Positions 1 through 9,961 of a stretch of 64,000 bases of DNA are shown here, in pieces. Position numbers and translations under genes: made by a program. The notes under the pieces are model-generated. The model saw nothing but the letters and a program-made list of their open reading frames with translations, was not told the DNA's origin and did not search any database. Source of the stretch: Comamonadaceae bacterium (GTDB taxonomy: Bacteria > Pseudomonadota > Gammaproteobacteria > Burkholderiales > Burkholderiaceae_C); contig CANCER010000009.1 in assembly GCA_947375135.1 (NCBI GenBank), forward strand, positions 1-64,000, in the 5' to 3' direction. Every line of letters starts with the position of its first letter. Position 1 is the stretch's first letter.

Positions 1-16
1 AGTTGCGTTGTCATGT

Positions 17-85
17 GTCACGGACCCGTTCAAAAACGGGTCGTGTGACCCCAAATTCACTATTCCTGAAACCTTGCGGGTCCGT
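17..85 (+). promoter_or_regulatory. Hairpin-rich leader upstream of sucC
   Basis: Bases 23-30 (GACCCGTT) and 35-42 (AACGGGTC) form a perfect 8-bp stem with a CAAA loop. It is extended by GTCAC (17-21) pairing with GTGAC (45-49) across a small internal loop. A third arm at 77-85 (CGGGTCCGT) is complementary to 20-28, so arm 20-30 could pair with either downstream arm. There is no T-run, so a simple intrinsic terminator is unlikely. Whether this region is transcribed with sucC is not known. Confidence 0.4.
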
Positions 86-136
86 TTGAAGCTACTTTCC
101 GAGTAGCCCGTTCAGTCCCCAACTAATTAAGAGCTT

Positions 137-1297
<1,161 letters not shown>

Positions 1298-1314
1298 TTG
1301 CCAAGGACACGAAC

Positions 1315-2211
1315 ATGAGCATCCTGATCAACAAAGACACCAAGGTCATCACCCAAGGTATCACCGGCAAGACCGGTCAGTTCCACACGGAAAAATGCCA
1401 GGAATACGCGAATGGAAAAAACTGCTTTGTCGCGGGCGTGAACCCCAAGAAGGCTGGCGAGTCCATCTTCAACATCCCAATTTACGCCTCCGTCAAGGAA
1501 GCGGCTTCGGAAACCGGTGCGACCGTTTCCGTGATCTACGTGCCACCGGCTGGCGCTGCGGCTGCCATCTGGGAAGCTGTAGAAGCTGATCTGGACCTGG
1601 CCATCTGCATTACCGAAGGCATCCCTGTCAAGGACATGCTGGAAGTGCGCAACCGCATGAAGGCCAAAGTGGCTGCCGGCGGCAAAGAGACTTTGCTGCT
1701 CGGCCCGAACTGCCCTGGTCTGATCACCCCCGATGAAATCAAGATCGGTATCATGCCCGGTCATATTCACCGCAAGGGTCGTATCGGCGTGGTTTCCCGC
1801 TCCGGTACCCTGACGTACGAAGCGGTTGCTCAGCTGACTGAAATCGGTCTGGGTCAGTCGTCTGCGGTCGGTATTGGTGGCGACCCCATCAATGGCCTGA
1901 AGCACATCGACGTGATGCGCGCCTTCAATGACGATCCTGATACCGACGCGGTCATCATGATTGGCGAAATCGGCGGACCGGACGAAGCAGAAGCCGCACG
2001 CTGGTGCAAGCTCAACATGAAGAAGCCCATCGTTGGTTTCATCGCCGGTGTGACAGCCCCTGCCGGCAAGCGCATGGGCCACGCCGGTGCGCTGATCTCC
2101 GGTGGTGCCGATACGGCCGATGCCAAGCTGGCAGTGATGGAAGAGTGCGGCTTTACCGTCACACGCAATCCGTCCGAGATGGCCAAGCTGCTTAAGGCTT
2201 TGTTGAAATAA
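1315..2211 (+). CDS. sucD: Succinate--CoA ligase [ADP-forming] subunit alpha
   Basis: This encodes the alpha subunit, which carries the CoA-binding Rossmann fold and the phosphohistidine. The 298-residue protein starts [18 protein letters not shown]. It contains the CoA-site segment [14 protein letters not shown], the GPNCPGLI loop, [10 protein letters not shown], and the active-site region [13 protein letters not shown] with the catalytic histidine near residue 256. It follows sucC by 17 bases and is closed by a strong intrinsic terminator, so sucCD is a self-contained unit at its 3' side. A longer reading frame running upstream to 916 overlaps sucC and is not the gene; the ATG at 1315 matches the conserved N-terminus. 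Confidence 0.97.
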   Translation: MSILINKDTKVITQGITGKTGQFHTEKCQEYANGKNCFVAGVNPKKAGESIFNIPIYASVKEAASETGATVSVIYVPPAGAAAAIWEAVEADLDLAICITEGIPVKDMLEVRNRMKAKVAAGGKETLLLGPNCPGLITPDEIKIGIMPGHIHRKGRIGVVSRSGTLTYEAVAQLTEIGLGQSSAVGIGGDPINGLKHIDVMRAFNDDPDTDAVIMIGEIGGPDEAEAARWCKLNMKKPIVGFIAGVTAPAGKRMGHAGALISGGADTADAKLAVMEECGFTVTRNPSEMAKLLKALLK

Positions 2212-2252
2212 GCAGACCTGGACTCAGCCAACGTGGCTTTCAAGCCTCGTAG

Positions 2253-2288
2253 AAAAAAAGCCCAAGCCCAGCCCTTGGGCTTTTTTTT
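2253..2288 (+). terminator. Intrinsic terminator after sucCD
   Basis: A GCCCAAG / CTTGGGC stem (2260-2266 with 2274-2280) has a 7-base loop, is preceded by an A-run and followed by eight T residues. The A-run/T-run symmetry lengthens the stem and could let it work on both strands. It separates sucCD from the PP2C/FHA cluster. Confidence 0.9.
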
Positions 2289-2371
2289 GTTTCGGTTTCG
2301 CAGCGCCCGGGCCACTCAGCGGTCAACGCGCGGGCAGATGTGGCTGCCCCTATTGCAATATAAAGACCAGA

Positions 2372-3157
2372 ATGAATTACAGATTTTGTGCAAAAACGGA
2401 CACCGGTCGCACCCGTAGCAACAACGAAGACTCCCTAGCCGTGGACGAGAACACCCGCCTGGTGGTGTTGGCGGATGGTATGGGTGGTTACAACGCCGGA
2501 GAGATTGCCAGCGGCATGGCCACGGCGTTCATCAAAATGGAATTGAGCCGCTGGCTGACTGAGACGGGCAGCACGGCACGTGCCAGGGATGTGCGCCGTG
2601 CCATGGAGATCTGTGTGGACAGCGCCAATCTGTCTATCTTCAATGCATCCCACGCCAATGCGCACTATGCCGGGATGGGCACCACACTGGTGGTGGGAGT
2701 GTTCCAGGAAGGTGTCTTGGTGCTGGGCCATGTAGGCGATTCACGCTGTTATCGCCTGCGTGGCGGCAAGCTCGAACAGATTTCGCACGACCACTCGCTG
2801 CTGCAAGAGCAGTTGGATGCCGGTCTGTTGACTGCCGAGCAGGCCCTGTATTCCAATATCAAGAACCTGGTGACACGCGCATTGGGTGTGGAAGAGGTCG
2901 TGCGACTGGAAGTCAATGAGTACGCGGTGGAGCTGGGCGACGTTTATCTGATGTGTTCTGATGGCCTGACCGACATGGTGCAGGATCCCGCCATCGCTAG
3001 AATCATGAAGGCCGAAGGGGGCCTGGAGCACAAGGCCAAAATGTTGATCGATGCGGCTAACGCCAATGGCGGGCGGGACAATATTTCCGTTTTGCTGGTC
3101 GAAGTCCATGAAGCCACTGAAAAGCGGGGTTTAATCGCGAGATTGCTAGGGAAATAG
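2372..3157 (+). CDS. PP2C-family Ser/Thr protein phosphatase (Stp/PrpC type)
   Basis: This is a 261-residue stand-alone bacterial PP2C phosphatase, expected to remove phosphate from Ser/Thr residues in a metal-dependent way. The metal-binding motifs appear in order: RSNNEDS near residue 15, VLADGMGGYNAGE near 31-43, GMGTTLVVG near 100, GHVGDSRCYRL, a central SDGLTDMV, and the C-terminal GGRDNISVLLVE. The chain ends shortly after, with no membrane anchor. The next gene, 47 bases on, encodes an FHA phosphothreonine-binding protein, so the pair looks like part of a Ser/Thr phosphorylation circuit. No cognate Hanks-type kinase is visible in the window. The start at 2372 matches the usual N-terminus just before the CAKTDTGRTR motif. 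Confidence 0.93.
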   Translation: MNYRFCAKTDTGRTRSNNEDSLAVDENTRLVVLADGMGGYNAGEIASGMATAFIKMELSRWLTETGSTARARDVRRAMEICVDSANLSIFNASHANAHYAGMGTTLVVGVFQEGVLVLGHVGDSRCYRLRGGKLEQISHDHSLLQEQLDAGLLTAEQALYSNIKNLVTRALGVEEVVRLEVNEYAVELGDVYLMCSDGLTDMVQDPAIARIMKAEGGLEHKAKMLIDAANANGGRDNISVLLVEVHEATEKRGLIARLLGK

Positions 3158-3204
3158 CGCGCGTTTAATTTTCCAGACTCAAATTACAGGAAAAGGAGCC
3201 GGTC

Positions 3205-3828
3205 ATGCCGAAGGTGATCGTGTCGATCGGTGAAGTAGTTATTAAGGAAGTGCAACTGGCCAAGGACAGGACTACCGTGGGACGCAGGCCCTATAACGAT
3301 ATCGTCATCGACAATCTCGCAGTCAGCGGTGAGCACGCGGTCATTCAAATGAGCGGTTCCGAGGTTGTGTTGGACGACCTCAACAGCACCAACGGCACCT
3401 ACGTCAACGGCAAGCCCATCAAAAAGCAGGTGCTGCAAAACGGTGACGATATTGAGGTGGGCAAATACAAGATCAAATTCGTCAGCGACCACATGGTTGA
3501 GCAAGCCGCCAAGACCGTGGTGCCCAAACCCCCTTCAGCGGATGCTGCCGCAGAGCAGGCAAGTCCGGTTGCGGCCACTATCAAGGTTTTGAGCGGCACT
3601 TCGGCCGGACGTGAGGTGCGGCTTACCAAAGTGGTGACCACTATTGGCAAGCCCGCAGTGGCGGTGGCAGCGATTAGCAAGCGCCACGACGGCTATGTGG
3701 TGCACCATGTCGAAGGGGGGGGCAACCCGACCTTGAACGGCAACCCCATTACGTCTGATCCGGTGCCCCTGCGAAACGGCGATGTGATTGAGCTGGCCGG
3801 CACCCAAATGCAGTTCGTGCAAGCTTGA
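3205..3828 (+). CDS. FHA domain-containing protein
   Basis: This 207-residue cytoplasmic protein has an N-terminal forkhead-associated domain, which binds phosphothreonine peptides. The FHA signature is visible as TTVGRRPYNDIVID, SGEHAVI, and LNSTNGTYVNGKPI, with the conserved Gly-Arg, Ser-x-x-His and Asn-Gly-Thr positions. After a Pro/Ala-rich linker (about residues 105-125) a second, more divergent FHA-like half follows (SGTSAGREVRLTK, ISKRHDGYVV, PTLNGNPI), also ending in a beta-rich segment. A strong ribosome-binding site (AGGAAAAGGAG) precedes the ATG. Its place between a PP2C phosphatase and an MBL-fold hydrolase suggests it reads the phosphorylation state of a partner, perhaps the pilus/secretion ATPase downstream; that link is inference. 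Confidence 0.9.
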   Translation: MPKVIVSIGEVVIKEVQLAKDRTTVGRRPYNDIVIDNLAVSGEHAVIQMSGSEVVLDDLNSTNGTYVNGKPIKKQVLQNGDDIEVGKYKIKFVSDHMVEQAAKTVVPKPPSADAAAEQASPVAATIKVLSGTSAGREVRLTKVVTTIGKPAVAVAAISKRHDGYVVHHVEGGGNPTLNGNPITSDPVPLRNGDVIELAGTQMQFVQA

Positions 3829-3895
3829 TGCGCTTGGGATCACAGGGCCGCCATGATCAATGTCCGTCGGCCCATGGCCCTATGAGGCGCCCGCT

Positions 3896-4687
3896 GTGAA
3901 AGTTCGTGTACTCGGTTGTTCGGGCGCCATTGCCAAAGACTGCAGAACCACGTCTTTCCTGATTGACCATGATGTGCTGGTGGACGCCGGCACCGGGGTG
4001 GGCGACCTGACCCTGGACGAAATGCGCGCGGTAGACAGCGTGTTGTTGACCCACTCGCACCTGGACCATGTGGCTGCGCTGCCGCTGATGGTGGACTCGG
4101 TGGCGGCACAGCGCAAAAAACCCTTGAACATTTATGCCCTGGTGGGAACCATCGCGGCACTCAAAGCGCATATTTTTAACGACGTCATCTGGCCTGACTT
4201 CAGCCGCATTCCTTCGGCCGCGCAGCCGTTTATCCGATTCCATGAGATCCGGATCGGACAATGCCTGCAGTTTGGTAATAAGCAGGTGGAGGTATTGCCG
4301 GCGGTGCACACGGTGCCTGCTGCCGGGTTTGCCATTGATGCCGGCAAGGGATGTTGGGTTTTCAGCGGTGACACCGAGCGCAACCCTGCATTCTGGCAAC
4401 GCGTCAACCAACTCAAGGTGGCTATGCTGGTGATCGAGACGGCCTTTAGCGACCGGGAAAAGGAGCTGGCCCTGCGCAGCCTGCACCTGTCGCCCCAGTC
4501 GCTGGCGAAGGAATTGGATAATATTGCGCCCGACCAGAGTTACCCCATCTACATCACGCATACCAAACCGGCGGAGACCGAAATGATCATGATGGAAATT
4601 CAGCGCCTTGATCAGACGCAACCCCTTGGACGCCACGTCATCCACGACATTCACTGGTTGCGTGCCGGTCAGGTGTTCGCGCTGTGA
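3896..4687 (+). CDS. Metallo-beta-lactamase-fold protein, class II cAMP phosphodiesterase-like
   Basis: This is a metallo-beta-lactamase-fold hydrolase. The zinc-binding motif HSHLDH is clear, followed by later conserved residues (AVHTVPAAGF, FSGDTERN, ETAFSDREKELA, ITHTKPAE). The order resembles class II 3',5'-cyclic-nucleotide phosphodiesterases (PDE1/CpdP type), so cAMP hydrolysis is a reasonable but unproven role. An in-frame ATG at 3860 would add 12 poorly conserved residues. The GTG at 3896 gives the more natural start (VKVRVLGCSGAIAKD) with GAGG nine bases upstream, so it is preferred. Its stop overlaps the GTG start of the next gene (GTGA), indicating translational coupling to the ATPase. 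Confidence 0.82.
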   Translation: MKVRVLGCSGAIAKDCRTTSFLIDHDVLVDAGTGVGDLTLDEMRAVDSVLLTHSHLDHVAALPLMVDSVAAQRKKPLNIYALVGTIAALKAHIFNDVIWPDFSRIPSAAQPFIRFHEIRIGQCLQFGNKQVEVLPAVHTVPAAGFAIDAGKGCWVFSGDTERNPAFWQRVNQLKVAMLVIETAFSDREKELALRSLHLSPQSLAKELDNIAPDQSYPIYITHTKPAETEMIMMEIQRLDQTQPLGRHVIHDIHWLRAGQVFAL

Positions 4688-7107
4688 GTGCCTTTCTGCC
4701 CTTTCCCGGCTTGGAAAAATCGGCCGAGCAGGTCTTTTTTGAAATGCAAAAGCTGCCTTCGCAAAAGCGCGGCATGACCTTTGATGCGATGTTTTACCGG
4801 CAACTGCACCGGGTGACTGCGCGTATTCACGACACCGAAAACGTCGAGCAAATCATGCTCGAGACCAGCCCATACATCTGCAAGTTGCTCAATGCCGACC
4901 GGTTGACCCTGTATGCGGTCAATGAGGACAGGACCGCCATTGTTTCCAAGATCAAGACAGGCCTCAACAGCAGCCGCGATCTCAAGCTGCCTATCTCGCC
5001 GCAAAGCATTGCCGGCTACGTGGCTTTTAGCAAAGAGGCTTTGAACCTGCCGGATGTCTATGACGACGAGGCGCTCAAACGCATCCATCCCGCGCTGACC
5101 TTCCTGAAGGAAGTGGACCGCCGCTCCGGTTACCGCACGCGCCAGATGCTGGTCGCGCCTATTCTGGAGGGTGCCCGGCTGCACGGCGTACTGCAGGTCA
5201 TCAACCACAAGCGCGATGAACCCTTTGGCGCATTGGAACTGGACGGCGTGGCCGAGGTCTGCAAGACATTGGCAACTGCCATACGGCAGCGCGTCACGAA
5301 GCCTGTCGACGGACTGCGCCGCAAGGCCACCAAATACGACGGCTTGGTTGCCGACGGACTGCTGACCGATGAAGAATTGGGCCACTGTGTGCAGGATGCG
5401 CGCAACCGGGACTTGCCCGTGGAGCAGTTGCTGCTCGCTCAGTTCAAGCTCAAACCGGCGCCCATCGGTGCTGCGCTCGCCAAGTTTTTTGGCGAACCCT
5501 ATGCGCCTTTTGATCCGGGCCGGCTGCGCATCGAGGCGCTGCATGGCGTACTGAAACGGGAATTTGTTTCGGCGCAGGGCTGGATTCCGCTGGAAGAATC
5601 GCCCGAAGGCCTGCTCATCATGTGCATAGATCCCGAGGCCGTACGGGGTTCGCGCATCGTGCCGCAGGTGTTCCCGCGCATTTCCAAGTTCTCTTACCGC
5701 GTCAGCACACACTTCGACTTTGAACAGACGCTGGCGCAATTGTTTGGCGCCGCCTCTGACACCACCACCATCGACCAATTACTGGCCGATATGGACGGTG
5801 GCCCGATTGACGACGGCAGCAACGAAGTGTCGGCGCTGGAATCCGCTGCGGCCGATAACGAACTCGTCAAGTTTGTCAACAAGGTCATTGTCGACGCCTA
5901 CCACCAGAATGCCTCCGACATCCACATCGAGCCCATGCCCGGCAAGTTCAAGACCGGCATCCGCTTTCGGGTGGACGGCAGCCTGGCGCCTTATGTGGAA
6001 GTGCCGGCCCACTTCCGCCAGGCCATGGTGACGCGCCTGAAGATCATGTGCGACCTCGATATCTCCGAGCGCCGCAAGCCGCAGGACGGCAAGATCAAGT
6101 TCAAGAAATACGGTCCGCTGGATATCGAGTTGCGTGTGGCCACGATCCCCACCGCAGGTGGCGTGGAAGACGTGGTGATGCGGATTCTGGCCAATGGGGA
6201 GCCTATCGCGCTGGAAAAGCTGGGCCTCACCCCGCACAACCAGGCGCGCCTGGAATCCACCGTCAGCAAACCTTACGGCCTGTTTTACGTCTGCGGCCCC
6301 ACCGGCTCCGGCAAGACCACCACGCTGCACAGCATCCTGAAGTTCCTGAACAAGCCGGAGACCAAGATCTGGACGGCCGAAGACCCGGTGGAAATCACGC
6401 AAAAAGGCCTGCGCCAGGTGCAGATCAACAAAAAGGCCGGCATTGACTTCGCGCTGATCATGCGCGCCTTCCTGCGTGCCGACCCGGACATCATCATGGT
6501 GGGCGAGTCGCGCGACAAGGAAACCGTCTCCATGGGCGTGGAAGCGTCCCTCACCGGTCACCTGGTGTTCTCCACCCTGCACACCAACTCGGCGCCCGAG
6601 TCCATCACCCGCCTGATGGACATGGGCATGGACCCTTTCAACTTTGCCGACGCACTTCTGGGCATCCTGGCGCAGCGCCTGGCCAAACGGCTGTGCGGCT
6701 GCAAGGAAAGCTACGTCCCTGCGGCCGAAGAAATGCGCCTGTTCGCCGCCGAATACGCCGACGAACTGCGCCACACCAAAGCCTGGGAACTGGACTACGC
6801 CGGCGAGAGCCGGAAAATGCGCGACCAGTGGATGCAGACCTATGGCGACAACGGCCAGATCAAGCTTTACCGCGCTGTGGGCTGCGATAAATGCAACAAA
6901 ACAGGCTACAAAGGCCGCGTCGGCCTACACGAACTGCTGGTGGCCGATGACGAAGTCAAAAAGCTCATCCAGGAACGTGCCCGCGTCGCCGTGCTGTTCG
7001 CGGCCTCGGTGGAGGGCGGCATGCGCACCCTGAAGATGGATGGCATGGAAAAAGTCATGATGGGTCTGACGGACCTGAAGATGGTCCGTCAAGTCTGTAT
7101 CAAATGA
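4684..7107 (+). CDS. GAF-domain-containing GspE/PilB-family ATPase
   Basis: This 807-residue protein has an N-terminal GAF sensory domain (about residues 35-205), a GspE/MshEN-like middle region (about 220-360), and a full type II secretion/type IV pilus assembly ATPase. Walker A (GPTGSGKTTT) lies near residue 538. The Walker B/Asp-box region reads DPDIIMVGESRD, and the His box is TGHLVFSTLHTN. A C-terminal zinc motif has CGC followed by CDKC. It should power pilin assembly or secretion from the cytoplasmic side of the inner membrane. The N-terminal GAF domain distinguishes it from standard PilB and suggests ligand control. The GTG start overlaps the stop of the phosphodiesterase-like gene. 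The pilin gene follows 174 bases later but has its own promoter. Confidence 0.92.
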   Translation: MSAFLPFPGLEKSAEQVFFEMQKLPSQKRGMTFDAMFYRQLHRVTARIHDTENVEQIMLETSPYICKLLNADRLTLYAVNEDRTAIVSKIKTGLNSSRDLKLPISPQSIAGYVAFSKEALNLPDVYDDEALKRIHPALTFLKEVDRRSGYRTRQMLVAPILEGARLHGVLQVINHKRDEPFGALELDGVAEVCKTLATAIRQRVTKPVDGLRRKATKYDGLVADGLLTDEELGHCVQDARNRDLPVEQLLLAQFKLKPAPIGAALAKFFGEPYAPFDPGRLRIEALHGVLKREFVSAQGWIPLEESPEGLLIMCIDPEAVRGSRIVPQVFPRISKFSYRVSTHFDFEQTLAQLFGAASDTTTIDQLLADMDGGPIDDGSNEVSALESAAADNELVKFVNKVIVDAYHQNASDIHIEPMPGKFKTGIRFRVDGSLAPYVEVPAHFRQAMVTRLKIMCDLDISERRKPQDGKIKFKKYGPLDIELRVATIPTAGGVEDVVMRILANGEPIALEKLGLTPHNQARLESTVSKPYGLFYVCGPTGSGKTTTLHSILKFLNKPETKIWTAEDPVEITQKGLRQVQINKKAGIDFALIMRAFLRADPDIIMVGESRDKETVSMGVEASLTGHLVFSTLHTNSAPESITRLMDMGMDPFNFADALLGILAQRLAKRLCGCKESYVPAAEEMRLFAAEYADELRHTKAWELDYAGESRKMRDQWMQTYGDNGQIKLYRAVGCDKCNKTGYKGRVGLHELLVADDEVKKLIQERARVAVLFAASVEGGMRTLKMDGMEKVMMGLTDLKMVRQVCIK

Positions 7108-7111
7108 CATA

Positions 7112-7155
7112 GAGTGTCCCTGACATAAATGTCAATGTTGACGGTCATTGTCAGG
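7112..7155 (+). promoter_or_regulatory. Inverted repeat / candidate activator sites upstream of pilin promoter
   Basis: CCTGACA (7119-7125) and TGTCAGG (7149-7155) are perfect inverted arms. They flank further TGTC/GACA-containing segments, including GTGTC at about 7114-7118, ATGTC and TTGTC. The cluster lies 70-115 bases upstream of the sigma-54 promoter. That is where a PilR-type enhancer-binding protein would bind; known PilR sites are (C/G)TGTC-like. It might instead be a weak 3' hairpin of the ATPase gene. Confidence 0.4.
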
Positions 7156-7225
7156 AAAAAAGCAAATATCTGACGATATTGATCAAAATTAGCCCCAGCA
7201 GATCACGATGGTTGCTCAAAACGCA

Positions 7226-7242
7226 TGGCACGGAATCTGCTT
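7226..7242 (+). promoter_or_regulatory. Sigma-54 (RpoN) promoter of the pilin gene
   Basis: TGGCACG-N4-CTGCTT gives the -24 GG (7227-7228) and -12 GC (7239-7240) with exactly ten bases between them. This matches the RpoN consensus TGGCACG-N4-TTGC at all but one position. Transcription would start near 7252, about 30 bases before the pilin ATG. RpoN/PilR control of the major pilin is well established in Pseudomonas and relatives. Confidence 0.9.
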
Positions 7243-7281
7243 ACAGCTAGGCTCCTGTCTTTATTAACCAAGGAGCTGACT

Positions 7282-7776
7282 ATGAAGTGTTCTACGCAAA
7301 AGGTCCAAAAGGGCTTTACCCTGATCGAGTTGATGATCGTTGTGGCGATTATTGGTATTTTGGCTGCGGTGGCTTTGCCGGCCTATCAGAATTACATGAC
7401 CAAATCAAAGTTGGTTGAGGCGGTGACGACATTGGATGCGGCAAAAATATCTGTGACCGAGTCTTATTCTTCCAATGGCTCTGCGTTTCCGTTGACTGCA
7501 GCCTCTCCGATACCCGCGTTGGCTGCGAACGCGAACTACGTTAAGACGCTGACCTACAACGGCACAGCTGCCGGCCCGGTGTCAATCGTGGCAACACTTG
7601 ACAAAACCGGTTCAGCCAAGATTGATGGAAAGTTCTTGGCCTTAATCGGTACCGCGCCGGCAACAGCTGATGGTACGGTTATTTGGACATGTGCAACTGT
7701 GGCGTCCGCCACCGCTGTTGAAGCTGCAGCAGCGACAGACATGTATCCGTTTTTGCCACCTACATGCCAGCACTAA
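7282..7776 (+). CDS. pilA: Type IV pilin (type IVa major-pilin-like)
   Basis: This is a 164-residue prepilin that should form the pilus fibre. The leader ends in Lys-Gly, with prepilin peptidase cleaving before Phe in [20 protein letters not shown]; Glu5 of the mature protein is present. The hydrophobic N-terminal helix leads into [19 protein letters not shown], followed by a Ser/Thr/Ala-rich head. Two C-terminal cysteines (WTCATV and PPTCQH) probably form the disulphide of the D-region. The ATG at 7282 follows AAGGAG; an upstream in-frame ATG at 7225 lies within the sigma-54 promoter and is rejected. A strong terminator follows, so the pilin is probably a single-gene transcript. The adjacent PglL-like gene suggests it may be glycosylated. 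Confidence 0.93.
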   Translation: MKCSTQKVQKGFTLIELMIVVAIIGILAAVALPAYQNYMTKSKLVEAVTTLDAAKISVTESYSSNGSAFPLTAASPIPALAANANYVKTLTYNGTAAGPVSIVATLDKTGSAKIDGKFLALIGTAPATADGTVIWTCATVASATAVEAAAATDMYPFLPPTCQH

Positions 7777-7839
7777 ATTGAACCGCAGTTGAACCCGATC
7801 GCAGTGTGTTGAACTGCACATCCGGTTGAGACATAAGCT

Positions 7840-7871
7840 CCCTCGCAAGTGAACTTGCGGGGGATTTTTTT
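7840..7871 (+). terminator. Intrinsic terminator after the pilin gene
   Basis: The stem CCCTCGCAAG / CTTGCGGGGG (7840-7849 with 7854-7863, one G-T wobble) has a TGAA loop and is followed by a run of eight Ts (7865-7872). The hairpin occupies the first possible GTG (7849) of the next frame, which argues that pglL translation starts further on. Confidence 0.92.
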
Positions 7872-7905
7872 TGCCAGCGATGGGATCGCCGGAGAATTGG
7901 CTACA

Positions 7906-9417
7906 GTGATTCGCGTGAACTACCTCCTGCTTCTAGCCCTGCCCTGGCTCAACCCCTTGACCTATGGCCCCACCAATCCCGCAGTGCAGTCCCTGGTCGT
8001 TGGGATGGCTGCCGCGCTGTGCTGGCTGGGTTGGGAACTGGCGCAGGTGGATACGCAAACCCGGATACGCACCATTGCAGCCTCTTGGCTTGCCGCCGCA
8101 ACGGCCAGCGCCTGCATGGGCCTACTGCAGTACATGGGCCTGGCCGAGCACTTCAGCCCGTTCATTAATTACACCGAAGCCGGCCAGGCTTATGCCAACC
8201 TGCGCCAGCGCAACCAGTTAGCGACCTTGCTGGCTATGGGCTTGGCGGCCTTGCTTTGGTGGCAGGTGCGGGCTGCTGCGGACGGCGAAAGGGTTGGCCC
8301 CCGTCAGGCTGCGCATGTGCTCCTCGGTGTGGCTGCGGCCTTGCTGGTTTGTGCCGACGCGGCTTCCGGCTCACGGACCGGCTTGCTGCAACTGCTGTTG
8401 CTGCTGCTGCTCGGGCTGCTGTGGCGGCGCGGCCGCGTCACCGTGTTGTTGTCCCTGCTGGGCTATGCGCTGGCGGCCTGGACGTTGCCGCATTGGGCTG
8501 GTTTGGATCCGCTGCACAGCGGCATTCTGGGGCGTGTGGGGGAGGTGACCGATCCGTGCGCCAGCCGCCTCACGCTCTGGTCCAACGTGCTGCATCTGAT
8601 TGCCCAAAAGCCCTGGTCGGGCTGGGGCTGGGGCGAGCTGGACTATGCGCATTTCATTACCCTGTACGAAGGCCCCCGCTTTTGCGAGATCCTGGGCAAC
8701 GCCCACAACCTGCCGCTGCACCTGGCGGTAGAACTGGGCGTGCCGCTGGCGTTGGCGGTTTGTGGCGTCTTGCTGTGGCTGGTGTTGCGGGCACGGCCTT
8801 GGGGTGAGCAGGACGCTACGCGGCAATTGGCCTGGCGTGTGCTGGCCGTGATGGGCTTGCACAGCCTTCTGGAATATCCGCTGTGGTACGGGCCTTTTCA
8901 ATTGGCTGCGCTGCTGGCCGTGTGGCTGCTATGGCAAACCCGGCCGACTCAGGTGCAAAGCATGGGCACTGCACCGAACGCCGGACGTGTATGGCCTGCG
9001 CGTCTGCGCGTAGCCATTGCCGCTGCGGTGATCGCCGCTTGTACGTACGCGTGCTGGGACTATTGGCGCATCAGCCAGATTTACTTACCAGAGTCGCAGC
9101 GTGCTGCGGCGTACCGCGAGGACCCATTGACCCTGATCAATGGCTCCTGGCTGTTTGCCGACCAGGTCCACTTTGCCGAGTTGGGTACCACGCCGCTGAC
9201 CCGGGATAACGCAGCACAGGTCCACGCCCTTGCGCTGACCATGCTGCATTTTTCACCGGAACAAAGGGTGGTTGAAAAATTGATCAACAGCGCGCTGCTG
9301 TTGGGCGACACCGCAGAAGCCGCCTACTTCGAGCGGCGTTACCAGGCGGCTTTTGCGCAAGACTATGCGCTTTGGAAGCAGGCGCAGGGCTCAGGCCCCG
9401 GCGACAAAGCTCCCTGA
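7906..9417 (+). CDS. pglL: Wzy/PglL-type O-oligosaccharyltransferase (O-antigen ligase family)
   Basis: This is a polytopic inner-membrane protein of about 503 residues, with roughly a dozen hydrophobic segments and the Wzy_C-type periplasmic loop. Family features include [15 protein letters not shown] near residue 100, [23 protein letters not shown], and the conserved [17 protein letters not shown] and [13 protein letters not shown]. PglL-type enzymes transfer lipid-linked glycans to Ser/Thr of pilins. Its position directly after a pilin gene supports that role here over O-antigen ligation. The frame opens at 7849, but that codon lies in the pilin terminator. GTG 7906 (GGAG 11 bases upstream) or GTG 7915 are better starts. 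The 3' end overlaps moaC, on the opposite strand, by 27 bases. Confidence 0.85.
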   Translation: MIRVNYLLLLALPWLNPLTYGPTNPAVQSLVVGMAAALCWLGWELAQVDTQTRIRTIAASWLAAATASACMGLLQYMGLAEHFSPFINYTEAGQAYANLRQRNQLATLLAMGLAALLWWQVRAAADGERVGPRQAAHVLLGVAAALLVCADAASGSRTGLLQLLLLLLLGLLWRRGRVTVLLSLLGYALAAWTLPHWAGLDPLHSGILGRVGEVTDPCASRLTLWSNVLHLIAQKPWSGWGWGELDYAHFITLYEGPRFCEILGNAHNLPLHLAVELGVPLALAVCGVLLWLVLRARPWGEQDATRQLAWRVLAVMGLHSLLEYPLWYGPFQLAALLAVWLLWQTRPTQVQSMGTAPNAGRVWPARLRVAIAAAVIAACTYACWDYWRISQIYLPESQRAAAYREDPLTLINGSWLFADQVHFAELGTTPLTRDNAAQVHALALTMLHFSPEQRVVEKLINSALLLGDTAEAAYFERRYQAAFAQDYALWKQAQGSGPGDKAP

Positions 9418-9882
9418 TTTGCCGCCGTGCTTTTCCAGCAACTTGACGTCATTGATCGCCATGCCACGGTCCACAGCTTTGCACATGTCGTAAATGGTGA
9501 GCAGGGCCACCTGCACGGCTGTCAGCGCTTCCATTTCCACGCCGGTCGGCCCGACGGTTTCCGCAGTGGCCGAGCACTGCACATACGCGCTCGCCTCACC
9601 GGTGGCGCGCACCCCCTCGAAGGCCATGGCCACACGGGTCAGTGCGATCGGGTGGCACAGGGGAATCAGCTCACTGGTGCGTTTGGCCCCCTGAATGCCG
9701 GCAATGCGCGCAATGCCCAGCACATCGCCCTTTTTGGCGTTGCCGGACTCAATCAATGCAAGCGTTGCGGGCAGCATGTCAATGCGGCCCTGGGCGACTG
9801 CGATGCGGTGGGTGGGCTGTTTTGCCGCTACGTCCACCATGTGGGCTTGCCCTTGGGCGTCGAAATGGGTCAGAGTGCTCAT
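9391..9882 (-). CDS. moaC: Cyclic pyranopterin monophosphate synthase MoaC
   Basis: This enzyme converts the MoaA product (3',8-cyclo-7,8-dihydro-GTP) to cyclic pyranopterin monophosphate in molybdenum-cofactor biosynthesis. The 163-residue sequence has the family landmarks in order: [59 protein letters not shown] and [11 protein letters not shown], ending with KSG. Length is normal. Its 3' end overlaps that of pglL convergently by 27 bases. No other moa gene is in the window, so it appears to be monocistronic here. Confidence 0.96.
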   Translation of the reverse strand: MSTLTHFDAQGQAHMVDVAAKQPTHRIAVAQGRIDMLPATLALIESGNAKKGDVLGIARIAGIQGAKRTSELIPLCHPIALTRVAMAFEGVRATGEASAYVQCSATAETVGPTGVEMEALTAVQVALLTIYDMCKAVDRGMAINDVKLLEKHGGKSGSFVAGA

Positions 9883-9961
9883 AATCAGGACTTTACCCGA
9901 GCTTGACGCGCAAGCCCTGCGCTGGATGGCATCCTGTGGTCCCGCTTACCAACACAACCAG

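Noticed and set aside
5779..6774. Long reading frame antisense to the GspE-like ATPase
   Set aside because: Composition is a shadow of the ATPase codons; no recognisable family.
8388..8423. CTG-rich stretch in the pglL-like gene
   Set aside because: Encodes a leucine-rich membrane helix; codon bias explains it.
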